Source: Nonomuraea polychroma (GTDB lineage Bacteria > Actinomycetota > Actinomycetes > Streptosporangiales > Streptosporangiaceae). From it: DNA of 64,000 bases. Below the pieces are notes generated by a model. It searched no databases. It saw only the letters and a program-made list of their open reading frames with translations, and was not told where the DNA came from. Below are positions 50,001 to 59,500 of the stretch, in pieces. The stretch covers positions 682,001 to 746,000 of the forward strand of contig NZ_SAUN01000001.1 of the NCBI RefSeq assembly GCF_004011505.1, in the 5' to 3' direction. Position 1 is the stretch's first letter; the number at the start of each line of letters is the position of its first letter. Both the position numbers and the translations under genes were made by a program.

Positions 50001-51545
50001 ATCCTCCAGGATCAGGTCGGCCAGCCCGGTCTCCACGCTGAGGCCGGACCGGACGGCCGGCTGCTCGATCACCGCGCGGAGCTCGGCCGCGGTCATGGGC
50101 GTGACGACCTCGGGCCGTCGCATCGCCTCCACCAGCCCGGGGTACGCCGCGCAGCGCCCGAAGAACTCGGCGCGTACCGCGATCACCACGGCCGCGGCCT
50201 GCGACAGCTCGGTGAGCGCCTGGACGAACCGCGCCCGCGCCGCCCCGTCGGGGCAGGCCGTGAACACCTCCTCGAACTGGTCCACCACCAGCAGCACCCG
50301 CCCGGGCAACCCCCGCCGCGCCCCGCTGGGATCGGACTCGATGATCGCGCGCAGCCGCGCCGGGTCGCCGCCGCCGAGCTCGGCCAGCTCGCGGGCCAGC
50401 GCGCCCAGTGGGTCGGCGCCGGGCGCCAGCACGACGCACGACACGTCCTGCTCCTGCCGCAGGGCGGGGATGAGCCCGGCCCGTAACACCGACGACTTCC
50501 CGCTCCCCGACGGCCCGGTGAGGATGAGCGGGCCACCCTCGAACGCCTGCGAGCCGATGACGACCGGCGGGCCGCCGGCCCGCAGCGCCTGTCGTACGCG
50601 CGTGGTCAGCGACCTGGTCAGCTCCTCGCGCCCGAAGAACATCTCGGCGTGCTCGGCACCGTACGCGGCCAGGCCGCGATACGGACTGGACAGGTGCCCG
50701 GGGGAGCCCATCGGCGGGCCCGAGCGGTTGGGCGGGCCCTCATGGGCGGGGTTGGCGGCGAGCGGCGCCCGGTCGCCCACGTCCGTCGCCTGCCGGCGCG
50801 GCCGTGGGAACCCGGCCGCGGGCAGCGTGCGGGCCAGCCGGTGGTAGAGGTGGTCCAGCGTGAACGCCGGCGGACCGTCCGCCTCGCCCTCGTTCAGCAG
50901 TCTGAGCAGGGCGCCGCTGAGTGCGGTGTGGCGGACGCCGGGCAGCGCCCAGGCGTTGTCGTCCCTGCTGGTGGAGGCCAGCACGTACGCGCTGCGCCCC
51001 AGGCTCTCGAAGACCCGGTCCGCGGCCTTCGCCGGCGCGGGCCGACCGGCGCCGGTGAAGCAGCAGTCCAGCACCACGATGACCAGATCGGCCGGCGACG
51101 ACGACAGGATGGTGCGCACCATGCCGTAGGGGAGCGCCTGGTAGCCGGGCATCCCCTGGCCGAGGTCCACGGTGGCGCGGGTGGCCAGGTGCAGCTCGCC
51201 GTCGGGGGTGAAGACGCCGTGGCCCACGTAATAGAACACCAGGACCGACGTGGCCTCCCGCGCTGCCCGCTCCAGGGCCTCACCGAGGTTGGCCGGGGTC
51301 GCCGGGTCCAGCAGCACGGTGAGGCCGGCCGGCGCCAGGCCCGCCCGGTCGACCAGGCACTGGGCCACGTCGTTGACGGTCGCGGGAACGGCGAGGGCCT
51401 GCGGCAGGCGCGACTCCGGGCGATGCGCGCCCGTGCCCGCCACGAGGACGCGGACGCCGTCGGACGACAGCAGCAGGGGTGGACCGTTCCACCGGGGTCG
51501 CACCAGCCGCGTCGTCTCCACTGACGCAGATCCGTCCTCGGTCAT
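47019..51545 (-). CDS. Caspase-like - nSTAND1 NTPase - TM - WD40 protein (1508 aa)
   Basis: The domains are in clear order. A caspase-like p20 protease comes first (residues 28-245) with His 109 in FYYVGHGVF and Cys 162 in VVLDCCFTGAG. An STAND NTPase follows, with Walker A GPSGSGKSS (344-352) and Walker B LLVVDQFEE (418-426), then a helical winged part. A tandem DPTAAANRPLTG linker lies at 708-744, one transmembrane helix at about 763-787, and fourteen WD40 repeats from about 857 to the end, enough for two seven-bladed propellers. The protease and ATPase would then lie on the cytoplasmic side and the propellers outside, or the reverse. Such proteins are thought to act in cell death or phage defence; its trigger is unknown. 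ATG 51545 was chosen because MTEDGSAS begins the protein-like sequence. Confidence 0.9.
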   Translation of the reverse strand: MTEDGSASVETTRLVRPRWNGPPLLLSSDGVRVLVAGTGAHRPESRLPQALAVPATVNDVAQCLVDRAGLAPAGLTVLLDPATPANLGEALERAAREATSVLVFYYVGHGVFTPDGELHLATRATVDLGQGMPGYQALPYGMVRTILSSSPADLVIVVLDCCFTGAGRPAPAKAADRVFESLGRSAYVLASTSRDDNAWALPGVRHTALSGALLRLLNEGEADGPPAFTLDHLYHRLARTLPAAGFPRPRRQATDVGDRAPLAANPAHEGPPNRSGPPMGSPGHLSSPYRGLAAYGAEHAEMFFGREELTRSLTTRVRQALRAGGPPVVIGSQAFEGGPLILTGPSGSGKSSVLRAGLIPALRQEQDVSCVVLAPGADPLGALARELAELGGGDPARLRAIIESDPSGARRGLPGRVLLVVDQFEEVFTACPDGAARARFVQALTELSQAAAVVIAVRAEFFGRCAAYPGLVEAMRRPEVVTPMTAAELRAVIEQPAVRSGLSVETGLADLILEDLRAEEAALERSGGPLPLLSHALLATWQRRSGGVLTMAGYRSAGGVTGALAMSAEDTLRGLGAEFEPVARELLIRLVRVDDRIGGTARRVALAELAPDAPSVGGQILAELARARLVTVAGGEAELAHETLIRAWPRLGGWVDAERAALLVRSRLSEDAATWHREGQDPAYLYTDSRLPAAQALAASAGPNPGADPTAAANRPLTGADPTAAANRPLTGIDPTAAANRPLTPVERAFLDTSARRHRRRALIGRAVIAALSVLLLLAATGSVLALRQSSRASTQSQQATGQRDQALSRQLAATANSLPDTSLAAQLALSAYRVSATPEARGALLGTLSRPLPARMVGHTAAVERVAYRPDGRVLATASGDATARLWDVADPLRPKSAGVVKGHTRGLTAAAFSANGKILATGSADETARLWEVSDTARPRALSTITGHGEPVVSVAFNPKGDLLATAGADKSVRLWNIADPAKPKPVSVLKQTTDPTEVAFSPDGRMIAVTSSTGVTLLDVLTPAKPSSLATLTAPDGGGVRSVAFSQDGQSLATASSTGALHLWNIATAKLTGTATGHAQAAGDLAFSADGNVLASASADGTARLWNISTPSDPQPAATLTGFAGAVTGVAFSPNGQNLATSSADGMARVWNVADPARVAARARLARHTALVNGVAIAKGGRTLASVSDDKTVKLWDVSDPASATPVSTLRGHTDAVVAVAFSPDGRYVVSASLDRTARLWQVERPANPKFVATLQGHAGGLRSAAYSPDGKIVVTTGRDGRTMVWDVSTPTAPKRVATPGAADDRLDVAVFRPDGRVLATGSGTSAVRLWDVSKPVQPRRLGEFAAAPGGVLDLQFSKDGKTLAVAASDGTARLWDVARPEQPKRLSTLPGHVADVSAVAFSADGRTLATASRDRTIRVWNVADRARPSLWAVLGGASAVDDVEFGPDGTVLAGTSDVATQLWGLNVEQASENVCQSAGTSITREEWAQHLPGRPYALPCQAQN
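49318..49434. repeat. Three tandem 39-bp repeats inside the STAND gene
   Basis: The unit TGTTCGCCGCCGCGGTGGGA plus spacer recurs with a 39-bp period (49324, 49363, 49402) and encodes the thrice-repeated DPTAAANRPLTG in the protein. The repeats are nearly identical, so the copy number may vary between strains. Confidence 0.8.
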
Positions 51546-51771
51546 CGGCGCTCCACGGCGTGGTCGGCCACAGTTGTCGAGGTAGTTAGGGTACGGAACT
51601 CTGGGTCCGCCGTCGAGTCGAATCGATCTCCGCCGCACTCCGTCTCCGGCTCCGGCCCAGGGCGCCGTCATGCTTCTGGCTCAGGACGCCGGTCAAGGGT
51701 CCCCGTCCGGGGGCGCCGGGGCGTCAGGCGTGCGGAGGCTGCGGTCGTCCGGACCCGCACCAGCGCCGGCC

Positions 51772-53019
51772 TCACCAGTTGGCCGGCAGACCCGGGGTCG
51801 TGGCGGGCAAGGGGTGGCCCGGCGGGTGGACGACGTACGCGACGCCACCACTGCTGGAGCTGCGCAGCCAGACGTTCTCGAAGTCCGCCCGCGGATAGAC
51901 CCGCCGCACCGCGTCGTTGCTCGGCGACGCGGGATCGTTGGCGATCACGTCACCCGTCGCCGTAAAACCGACGATCACCATGAGGTGCCCGTTGGTGCCG
52001 TACCCGGCGCCCGGCAATTCGCTCTTCTTGAAGGACTGCGAGGTGATCACCGGCACCCCGGCCTTGATCAGCAACTCCAGCTCCGTCAGCGACCGCAGCC
52101 GGGTGACGAACCCGTCCATGCCGTACCGGCCCGCGTAGGCGGTGTTGAACGGCCAGTTGCCCGCCCCCTGGTACGCGTGGTCGTAGGTGTACCGGGCCGC
52201 GTAGTCCACCTCCGGGTTCGGGTCGGACGGATCCACCCACGCCGTGTCCTGCGCGCTCGGCCACTTGCCCCAATAACCCAGCACCATCGTGGTCGAGGTC
52301 GGGCTGCACCACGCCTCGCCGCCGCCGTCCCATTCGGGGTAGTGGCCTTCGTGCACGTTCTGGGAGCGGCGCGGCACGTTCAGCTCCGTCCCCCAGGCGC
52401 CGCCGCCCGGGCTGACCGGGACGGTCTTGCGCTCGGGCACGTTGGAGGCCATGGCGCCGGACGTACGCACCCGCGGCGTCACCGACGAGCCCGGCGTGCG
52501 GTAGAGCGTGAGGCGCAGCTGATAGGCGCTGATCTGCTTGCCCGCCGCCGCGACGAACGTGTCCACGGCGACCGTGCCGTCCGCGTCGCCCTGCCCCGAC
52601 ACCGACGTGCGCCGGATGTCACCCTCGGCGTACGCCCAGCGGCCCAGCGAATACCACTTCGTCAGGCCCTCGGTGTTCCTGGCCCGGGCCTCCGCCTGCA
52701 GCCAGCTGCCCTGCGGCAGGTCCGCCGTCCAGGAGGCGATCAGCTCGGTCGCGGGGAACCCGATGGCCCGCTCGGGCCCCGTCCAGCGCGCGTACTCCCA
52801 GGTCTTGGTGCCGAGCGCGTCGGTGTAGGACATGGTGCCGGCGGCCGAGCCGAACGACAGGTCGTCGCCGGCCGTCGTGCCCTCCGACGTGCCTGCCGGG
52901 AAGTCGGCCCGCTGGAAGACCACGTCCGCCTGCGTGGCCGGCGCCGGTTTCGCGCTCGCGGGCGGGGCGAGGGTCGTGATCATGAGGAGGAACGACAGGA
53001 ACGTGGTCAGCGCACGCAT
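51772..53019 (-). CDS. Secreted C39-family cysteine peptidase-like protein
   Basis: A 415-residue secreted protein. The signal peptide is FLSFLLMITTLAPPASA. An N-terminal beta-rich domain of about 180 residues precedes a papain-like C39-type peptidase: Cys 238 in GGEAWCSPTSTTMVLGYW, the His in NGHLMVIVGF and the Asp in DVIANDPASPSND. The order Cys-His-Asp is complete, so activity is likely. The substrate is unknown; cell-wall or peptide targets are possible. ATG 53019 is preceded by AGGTGGG. It follows, in the same direction, upstream of the caspase-STAND gene but is separated by about 226 bp and is not obviously one operon with it. Confidence 0.87.
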   Translation of the reverse strand: MRALTTFLSFLLMITTLAPPASAKPAPATQADVVFQRADFPAGTSEGTTAGDDLSFGSAAGTMSYTDALGTKTWEYARWTGPERAIGFPATELIASWTADLPQGSWLQAEARARNTEGLTKWYSLGRWAYAEGDIRRTSVSGQGDADGTVAVDTFVAAAGKQISAYQLRLTLYRTPGSSVTPRVRTSGAMASNVPERKTVPVSPGGGAWGTELNVPRRSQNVHEGHYPEWDGGGEAWCSPTSTTMVLGYWGKWPSAQDTAWVDPSDPNPEVDYAARYTYDHAYQGAGNWPFNTAYAGRYGMDGFVTRLRSLTELELLIKAGVPVITSQSFKKSELPGAGYGTNGHLMVIVGFTATGDVIANDPASPSNDAVRRVYPRADFENVWLRSSSSGGVAYVVHPPGHPLPATTPGLPANW

Positions 53020-53209
53020 GGACCCACCTTCTCGCAAAGCGCTCGATGAGCCCCGAGAGTAGGCACCACAGGCATACCAGGCATCGGCAAATCTACGTAT
53101 CGCCCGGGCGGCGAAGTTGCGGAGCGCGGGCCCGCGGCTTCTCAGGCACGCCGGGCAGATGGGAAGGTGACGATGCCCGGAGAATGACCTGACGCGAAAG
53201 CGAAGAGAC

Positions 53210-53890
53210 ATGCGGAAATATGTGATCATGGGCGTGCAGGGCAGCGGCAAGGGCACCCAGAGCAAGCTGCTCGCCGACGATCTCGACCTCGTGCACATCA
53301 GCGTCGGCGACATCTTCCGCTGGCACGTCAAGAACCACACCAAGATCGGCGCCCAGGTACGCCGCCTGGTCGCGGCGGGGGAGCTGGTGGGGGACGACCT
53401 GGTGGAGGACGTCGTCAGGGAACGCCTCCAGTTGCACGACTGGAACTACGGATTCGTCATCGACGGGTTTCCGCGCAACCGGCGGCAGACGGAGTTCTTC
53501 CTGGAGAGCTACGACATCGACGGGGTGATCCACCTCGACCTGCCCGACGAGGAGGTACGCCGGCGCGTCCTGGCCCGGCGGCTGTGCTCGCAGTGCGGCA
53601 TGGACTACAACCTGATCGCGCACCGGCCGGAGGTCGAAGGGCGCTGCGACGTCTGCGGTGGGGAGCTGGTGAGCCGGGCGGACGACAGTCCGGACGCGCT
53701 GGCCCGGCGGCTGCGCGACTATCACAGCAAGATCGATCCGGTGATCGAGTTGTTCCGGCGCAAGGAATATGTGATGACGGTCGACGCGCGGGCCGACAAA
53801 TACACCGTTCAGCAGAGCATTCGCGACCGTTTCAACCTGCCGCCGTTCGACCCGGCGCGGGGCGCCGATCCGGCGCAGGTGCAGGGCTGA
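53210..53890 (+). CDS. adk: Adenylate kinase, zinc-type lid
   Basis: A 226-residue kinase. The P-loop GVQGSGKGTQSK (residues 8-19) leads the enzyme; VIDGFPRNRRQTEFF marks the AMP site. The LID domain carries CSQC and CDVC, four cysteines for structural zinc, as in Gram-positive-type adenylate kinases. DARADKYTVQQSIRDRF closes the core and a Pro/Ala-rich tail follows. It interconverts ATP, AMP and ADP. Housekeeping adk usually sits in the secY operon; this gene stands alone, so it may be a second copy with a special role. Confidence 0.9.
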   Translation: MRKYVIMGVQGSGKGTQSKLLADDLDLVHISVGDIFRWHVKNHTKIGAQVRRLVAAGELVGDDLVEDVVRERLQLHDWNYGFVIDGFPRNRRQTEFFLESYDIDGVIHLDLPDEEVRRRVLARRLCSQCGMDYNLIAHRPEVEGRCDVCGGELVSRADDSPDALARRLRDYHSKIDPVIELFRRKEYVMTVDARADKYTVQQSIRDRFNLPPFDPARGADPAQVQG

Positions 53891-53904
53891 CCTGCCCTGC
53901 CCTG

Positions 53905-54648
53905 TCAGATGTCGCCGCCATCGGCAACCGAGTCGTCGCCGTGCTTGACGCATCTCATGACGAGGAACACGGGGTACCGGGCGGCGTCCGGCCGCGTCGC
54001 CGCCCAGTCCGGGGCGGGCTCGGGCTCGGCCATCTCGTCCAGCCAGAGGCCGTGGCGGCGGAAGGCGTTGACATACGTCGAGAGCGTGCGGTGGTTGGCG
54101 CCGACCTGGCGGCGCAGGGACGAGAGCTCGCCGTCGGCCCGCCACCAGCCCTCGCTGTAGTAGCTCCCGTCCGCCGGCCACGAACCCGACACACTCCGTC
54201 CGCCCGGGAAACACGGGTGCAGGGTCGAGCACACGAAGACACCCCCGGGCGGGAGCACGCGGGCCGCCGCCGCTGTCGCGCCTTCGAGGTCGTCGATGTC
54301 GGACAGGCCGAAGCTGCAGACGACCGCGTCGAAGGGGCCGGACACGTCAGGGAGGCCGGGGCCGGCCACGTCGGCGTGGACATAACGGATGCCGAGCGGG
54401 GAGTCGTGTTCGGCGGCACGTGCCTTCTCGATCAGGGCTGAGGAGATGTCGACGCCCAGGACGCCGGCGCCCCGGCGGGCGAGCGCACGGCTGATCCGGC
54501 CGTGGCCGCAGGCGATCTCCAGGACCTGTCGGCCCGCGATCGGCTCCAGCAGGGCGAGCAGGCGGACTGCGGCGGGGTCGTCGACGTCGTCGGCCCAGCC
54601 TGCCGCGTAGAAGTCGGCGACGTCGTCGTAGCGGGCGGCATGCGTCAT
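53905..54648 (-). CDS. Class I SAM-dependent methyltransferase
   Basis: A 247-residue Rossmann-fold methyltransferase. VLEIACGHGRISRALARRGA is motif I with the SAM-binding Gly residues. GVDISSALIEKARAAEH is the acidic loop after strand 2. FDAVVCSFGLSDIDDLEGA and LPPGGVFVCSTLHP mark later motifs. The substrate is not readable. It converges on adk, with only 14 bp between stops. Confidence 0.88.
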   Translation of the reverse strand: MTHAARYDDVADFYAAGWADDVDDPAAVRLLALLEPIAGRQVLEIACGHGRISRALARRGAGVLGVDISSALIEKARAAEHDSPLGIRYVHADVAGPGLPDVSGPFDAVVCSFGLSDIDDLEGATAAAARVLPPGGVFVCSTLHPCFPGGRSVSGSWPADGSYYSEGWWRADGELSSLRRQVGANHRTLSTYVNAFRRHGLWLDEMAEPEPAPDWAATRPDAARYPVFLVMRCVKHGDDSVADGGDI

Positions 54649-54831
54649 GCCCCGACCCTAAGCGGCCGATCACGCCGCGCAGAGCGTTGTTCGTCGAGCG
54701 CGGAACACCACGGATCCGTCCCCCACGGCAAAGGCTTGGTCATCGCAACGCATGGTTCTGGTGTGATCGCCTGTCCCCGTGCCCGCGTAAGAGCAGGATC
54801 GGTCCCGGGTCGAGCGGGTATGGGGGACGAA

Positions 54832-55953
54832 ATGGCCATGCCGGGGATCGTGGCGGCCGTCGCGCTCGCGGCGTTGAGCGGTGGCGGCTGGAGCAGCCAG
54901 CCTACGGAGGCCGTCCCCCTATCCGGCGGCGCGCCCGAGCTCCGGATCGCCCATACGGTCACCCCGAACACGCCGATCATCGGTGAGGGGGCCGTTTACG
55001 CCGTGAGCGTCACCAATGCGGGCGGCCAGGACGCCGAGGACGTGACGATCAGCGGCACCCTCCACCCCGGCATGGGCCCAGATCACCTCCCGGACGGCTG
55101 CTCGCTCGCCGAGCAGACCGTCACCTGCGGCGGACCGGGCCTGACCGTCCCGCCGGGGCAGAGCGTGGCCTACGAGATCCCCGTCACGATCGACCCGGCG
55201 CTCCTGGACGGCACGGACCTCACCACCCGCGCCCACGTGACCGCCTCCAACGCGCCGGCCGACACGACCGAGCTGACCAGCCGGGCCCGGACGATGGCCG
55301 ACGTGAAAGTCGTGACGACCGGCCCGTCCAGCGTGGACGAGGGCGCCGGCATCACGTACAGGGTCAGAGTCCGCAACAACGGCCCCTCCAGGGCGGCCGA
55401 CGTCACCGTGCGGGGCTCCATCGACGGCGATCGGATCAGGCTCACGGGCCGCTCGCCCGAGTGCCCGGCCGAGACGTGTTCGCTCGGCACGCTGGCCCCC
55501 GGTGAGAGCAGGACGCTGGCCTTCACCGCCGCCTCCGCCGGCACGGGCGAGATCGGCACCTGCGCCACCGCCCGCACGGCCAGCCGCGACGGGAACACCG
55601 CGAACAACCGCTCCTGTACGTCCACCGCCGTCGAGCCGGTCCCGACCCCGACCCCGAGTCCGCCTCCCACCCCCACACCCTCCGTCACGGAGACGCCGAC
55701 CCCGCCACGCGCCGAGCCCAAGCATGCCGGCGACCTCCGCGAGGAGCCGCGCGCCGAGGGCCCCAGCCGGCCATCCGAGCCGTCTACGCCCGGCCCGGCT
55801 CCCGCCGGCGACAAGGCGGCACACGACCACGAGAGCCTTCCGATCGCCGGGGTGTCGTTGTGGCTGGTCGGCCTCGGCGCGCCGATGCTGCTCGCGGTCG
55901 GCCTGCTCGTCCGTCACTTCTCCCGCCGGGAGCGATCAGGAGGGAGTCCCTGA
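54832..55953 (+). CDS. Surface-exposed DUF11-type repeat protein with C-terminal membrane anchor
   Basis: A 373-residue extracytoplasmic protein with a short, weak signal-type N-terminus (MAMPGIVAAVALAAL). Two DUF11-like beta-sandwich repeats follow (openings RIAHTVTPNTPIIGEGAVYA and VKVVTTGPSSVDEGAGITYR). A Pro/Thr/Ala-rich stalk (VPTPTPSPPPTPTPSVTETP) and a C-terminal transmembrane helix with a basic tail (VRHFSRRERS) end the protein. The layout is that of cell-surface proteins anchored in the membrane. ATG 54832 has GGGGGA 4 nt upstream; ATG 54820 is an alternative. It overlaps the Lrp gene end by 18 bp. Confidence 0.75.
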   Translation: MAMPGIVAAVALAALSGGGWSSQPTEAVPLSGGAPELRIAHTVTPNTPIIGEGAVYAVSVTNAGGQDAEDVTISGTLHPGMGPDHLPDGCSLAEQTVTCGGPGLTVPPGQSVAYEIPVTIDPALLDGTDLTTRAHVTASNAPADTTELTSRARTMADVKVVTTGPSSVDEGAGITYRVRVRNNGPSRAADVTVRGSIDGDRIRLTGRSPECPAETCSLGTLAPGESRTLAFTAASAGTGEIGTCATARTASRDGNTANNRSCTSTAVEPVPTPTPSPPPTPTPSVTETPTPPRAEPKHAGDLREEPRAEGPSRPSEPSTPGPAPAGDKAAHDHESLPIAGVSLWLVGLGAPMLLAVGLLVRHFSRRERSGGSP

Positions 55954-56394
55954 CAGCGCCTCCCGGGTCCACGACCCGAGCACCAGCAATGTCTTCGTGC
56001 CGGTCACGTCCCCGGCCCGGCGCAGCCGGTCGATCACCTGCTGGAGATGGCTGAGATCCCGCACGCGTACGTGGATCAGCGCGTCCGGATCTCCGGCGAT
56101 CGTGAACACCGCCTGCACCTCCGGCACCTCCGTCGCGGTGCGGACGATCTCGCTGACCGGTGTCGTGCCGGGATAGCGCAGCTCGGTGAACGCCTCGATG
56201 CCCCACCCGAGCCTGGCGTAGTCGATCTGCACGGTGAACCCCTTGATCACGCCGATCTCGCGCAGCCGGTCCACCCGCCGCTTGACCGCGGCCACCGACA
56301 ACCCGACCAGCTCGGCCATCTCCGAGAACGTCCTGCGCCCGTCCTCCCGCAGCAGCCGCAGCACGTGGTGATCGATCTCGTCCACGACAGGCAT
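55936..56394 (-). CDS. Lrp/AsnC-family transcriptional regulator
   Basis: A 152-residue regulator. The helix-turn-helix lies in RRTFSEMAELVGLSVAAVKR. The C-terminal RAM ligand domain includes the conserved-type GIEAFTELRYPGTTP and AVFTIAGDPDALIHVRVRDL. Such proteins sense amino acids. It is divergent from the indolepyruvate oxidoreductase gene, with about 160 bp between, and is the likely local regulator of that aromatic or branched-chain amino-acid catabolic operon. Confidence 0.9.
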   Translation of the reverse strand: MPVVDEIDHHVLRLLREDGRRTFSEMAELVGLSVAAVKRRVDRLREIGVIKGFTVQIDYARLGWGIEAFTELRYPGTTPVSEIVRTATEVPEVQAVFTIAGDPDALIHVRVRDLSHLQQVIDRLRRAGDVTGTKTLLVLGSWTREALSGTPS

Positions 56395-56553
56395 GCCAGA
56401 ACCCCTTCCTCGGGCGCAAAGAACATCAGTCTTGTGGCCAGAACCCTCATATTGTTTGCGTCTTTGGGGCACCTTCTCATCTAATACTTGCGAATGTCCT
56501 GCCCGCGTTGCTGTGCTGGGAATCATCACGTACGAAGCCAGGAGGAGGTACGC

Positions 56554-59500
56554 GTGAGCGCGAGCGCGACTCCCGCCCCCGTGTCGCTCGACGACAAGTA
56601 CACGGCACCCGACGGCAGGGTGCTGATTTCCGGCATCCAAGCCCTGGTCCGGCTGACGCTGGAGCAGCGCCGGCTGGACCGCGAACGCGGGCTGGACACG
56701 CGGGTGTTCGTCACCGGCTATCAGGGGTCGCCCTTGGGGGGCGTGGACCTGGAGATGGGACGGGCGGCACGGTTCCTGGACGAGGCGGGCGTGGTGTTCC
56801 GGCCCGGGCTGAACGAGGAGCTCGCCGCCACGTCCGTGGCCGGCACCCAGCTGCTCGCCCAGGTGCCGGGCCGCCGCCACGAGGGCGTGACCGGCTTCTG
56901 GTACGGCAAGAACCCGGGCCTGGACCGGGCCGCCGACGCGATCAGGCACGCGAACGTGGCCGGCACCGCGCCGCGCGGCGGCGCCGTGGCCTGGATCGGC
57001 GACGACCCGGGCTGCAAGTCCTCCACGCTGCCCAGCTCGTGCGAGCCCATGTGCCAGAGCCTGTCCATGCCGCTGCTGGCGCCCGGCTCCGTCGCGGAGA
57101 TCATCGAGTTCGGGCTGCACGCGGTCGCCCTGTCCCGAGCCACCGGCCTGTGGGCGGGGCTGAAGATCGTCGCCGACATCGCGGACGCGTCCGCCACCGT
57201 GGACCTCGGCCCGCTGCGGGCGAACATCCCGATGCCCCCGGACGGCCAGAGCAAAGCGGCCCCCATCCTGCTCGGCCCGGCCGCGCTCGACGCCGAGCAC
57301 GACATGCTCACCCGCCGGCTCGACCTGGCCCGCGCGTACGCCCGCACGCACGGGCTCAACCGGGTGATGTACGGATCGGGCAACACCGCCCTCGGCATCC
57401 TGGCCTCGGGCACCACGTACGCGGTGGTCCTGCGGGCGCTGGCGGACCTCGGCCTGGACGAGGCGGCCATGGACGACCTGGGGCTGCGGCTGATCAGGCT
57501 GGCCATGCCGTTCCCCGCCGACGACGAGGAGCTGGCCGCCATGACGGCCGGCCTCGACCGGGTGCTGGTGGTCGAGGACAAGGTGCCGTTCCTGGAAGGG
57601 CAGGTGAAGCAGGCGCTGTACGGCCGCGAGCGGGTTCCGGTCGTCGTCGGCAGGGAGTTGCTCACCGCACGCGGCACCCTGGGCGCCGAGGACGTGGCCA
57701 AGGCCGTCGCCGCCTGCGTGGGAGCGGACCGGCTGCCGCGCCAGACCGTCACGGTCACCAGACGCAGCCGCGCGTTGCCGATCGTGGCGGCCCGTACCCC
57801 CTATTTCTGCTCCGGCTGCCCGCACAACACCTCCACCCGCACCGCTGACGGCACGCTGGTCGGCGTCGGCATCGGCTGCCACGCCATGATCGCGCTGGAC
57901 GGGCACGGGCGCGGCACCCAGGTCGGCATCACGCAGATGGGTGGCGAGGGCGCCCAGTGGATCGGGCTGGCGCCGTTCACCGAAGATCGGCATTTCGTGC
58001 AGAACCTCGGCGACGGCACCTTCCACCACTCCGGCTCGCTCGCCATCAGGGCGGCCGTCGCAGCAGGGGTGTCCATGACGTACAAGCTGCTCTACAACGA
58101 CGCCGTCGCCATGACCGGCGGCCAGCGCGCCGAGGGCCGCCTCGACGTGCCCGCGCTCACGCACGAGCTGGCCGTGGAGGGCGTGCGCCGCATCGTCATC
58201 ACCACGCCTGAGCCCGAGACGTACCGGGGCGTGCGGCTGGCCTCGATCGCCTCCGTACGGCACCGCGACGACCTGGCCGCGGCCGAGCGGGAGCTGGCCG
58301 CGCTCGACGGCGTGACCGTGCTGATCCACGACGACCGGTGCGCGGCCGAGGAACGGCGCCTGCGCAAACGCGGCAAGCTACCCACACCGGTGGAGAAGGT
58401 CGTGGTGAACGAGCGGGTCTGCGAGGGCTGCGGCGACTGCGGCGAGGCGTCGACGTGCCTGTCGGTACAGCCGGTCGAGACCGAGTACGGCCGCAAGACC
58501 CACATCCACCAGCCTTCCTGCAACTCCGACCTGAGCTGCCTCAAGGGCGACTGCCCCTCGTTCCTGCTGGTCAAGCCGGGCACCAAGGCCGCGGTTCAGA
58601 CGCCGGCCCTGCCGGTGGACCCGCCGGAGCCCACGGCCAGACCCGGCGAGGCGCTGATCAGGATGCCCGGCATCGGTGGCACCGGCGTCGTCACCGTCTC
58701 CCAGATCCTGCAGATGGCCGCGCACCTCGATGGGCTGCACGCGGCCGGTCTCGAGCAGACCGGCCTGGCGCAGAAGGGCGGGCCCGTGGTCAGCGACGTG
58801 CGGATCTCGCCGCACCCGGTCGAAGGCTCGGTACGCGCCTCGCACGGCCGCGCCGACGTGCTGATCGGCTTCGACGTGCTGGGCGCGGCCTCCGACACCA
58901 ACCTGGCGGTGGCCTCGACCGAGCACACGGCCGCCGTGCTGAACACCGCCGTCGTGCCCACCGCCGCCATGGTGACCGGCCGCATGCCCGTGCCGGGGCA
59001 CGCCGCCGCGGTCGCCCGCGTGGAGTCCGTCACCAGGAGCGTCACGTGCCTGGACGCGCACGAGCTGGCCGAGGCGCTGTTCGGCGACCACATGCCGGCC
59101 AACCTGCTGCTGGTCGGCGCCGCGTACCAGGAGGGCCTGCTGCCGGTGTCGGCCGCGGCCATCGAGCAGGCGATCACCTTGAACCGGGCCGCCGTCGAGC
59201 AGAACCTCGCCGCCTTCCGCTGGGGCCGTGCCGCCGTGGCCGACCCCGAGGCCGTACGCCAGGTCGTCGTGCCGGCGACCGAGGAGCCGGCCGAGAAGCT
59301 CGACGAGGTCGTGGCCATCCGCGTCGCCGACCTGACCGGCTACCAGAACGCCGCCTACGCCTCCACGTACGCCGAGGACGTGCGCCGCGTCACCGATCTC
59401 GCGACCGAGCGCGCCGGCGAGGAGGCCGGCACGGAGATCGCCCTCGCCTACGCCCGCGGCCTGCACAAGCTCATGGCCTACAAGGACGAGTACGAGGTCG

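Noticed and set aside
47019..53019. A single defence operon of caspase-STAND protein and C39 peptidase
   Set aside because: They share a strand but are separated by about 226 bp, and the peptidase is a secreted protein with its own signal peptide. Co-function is not supported.
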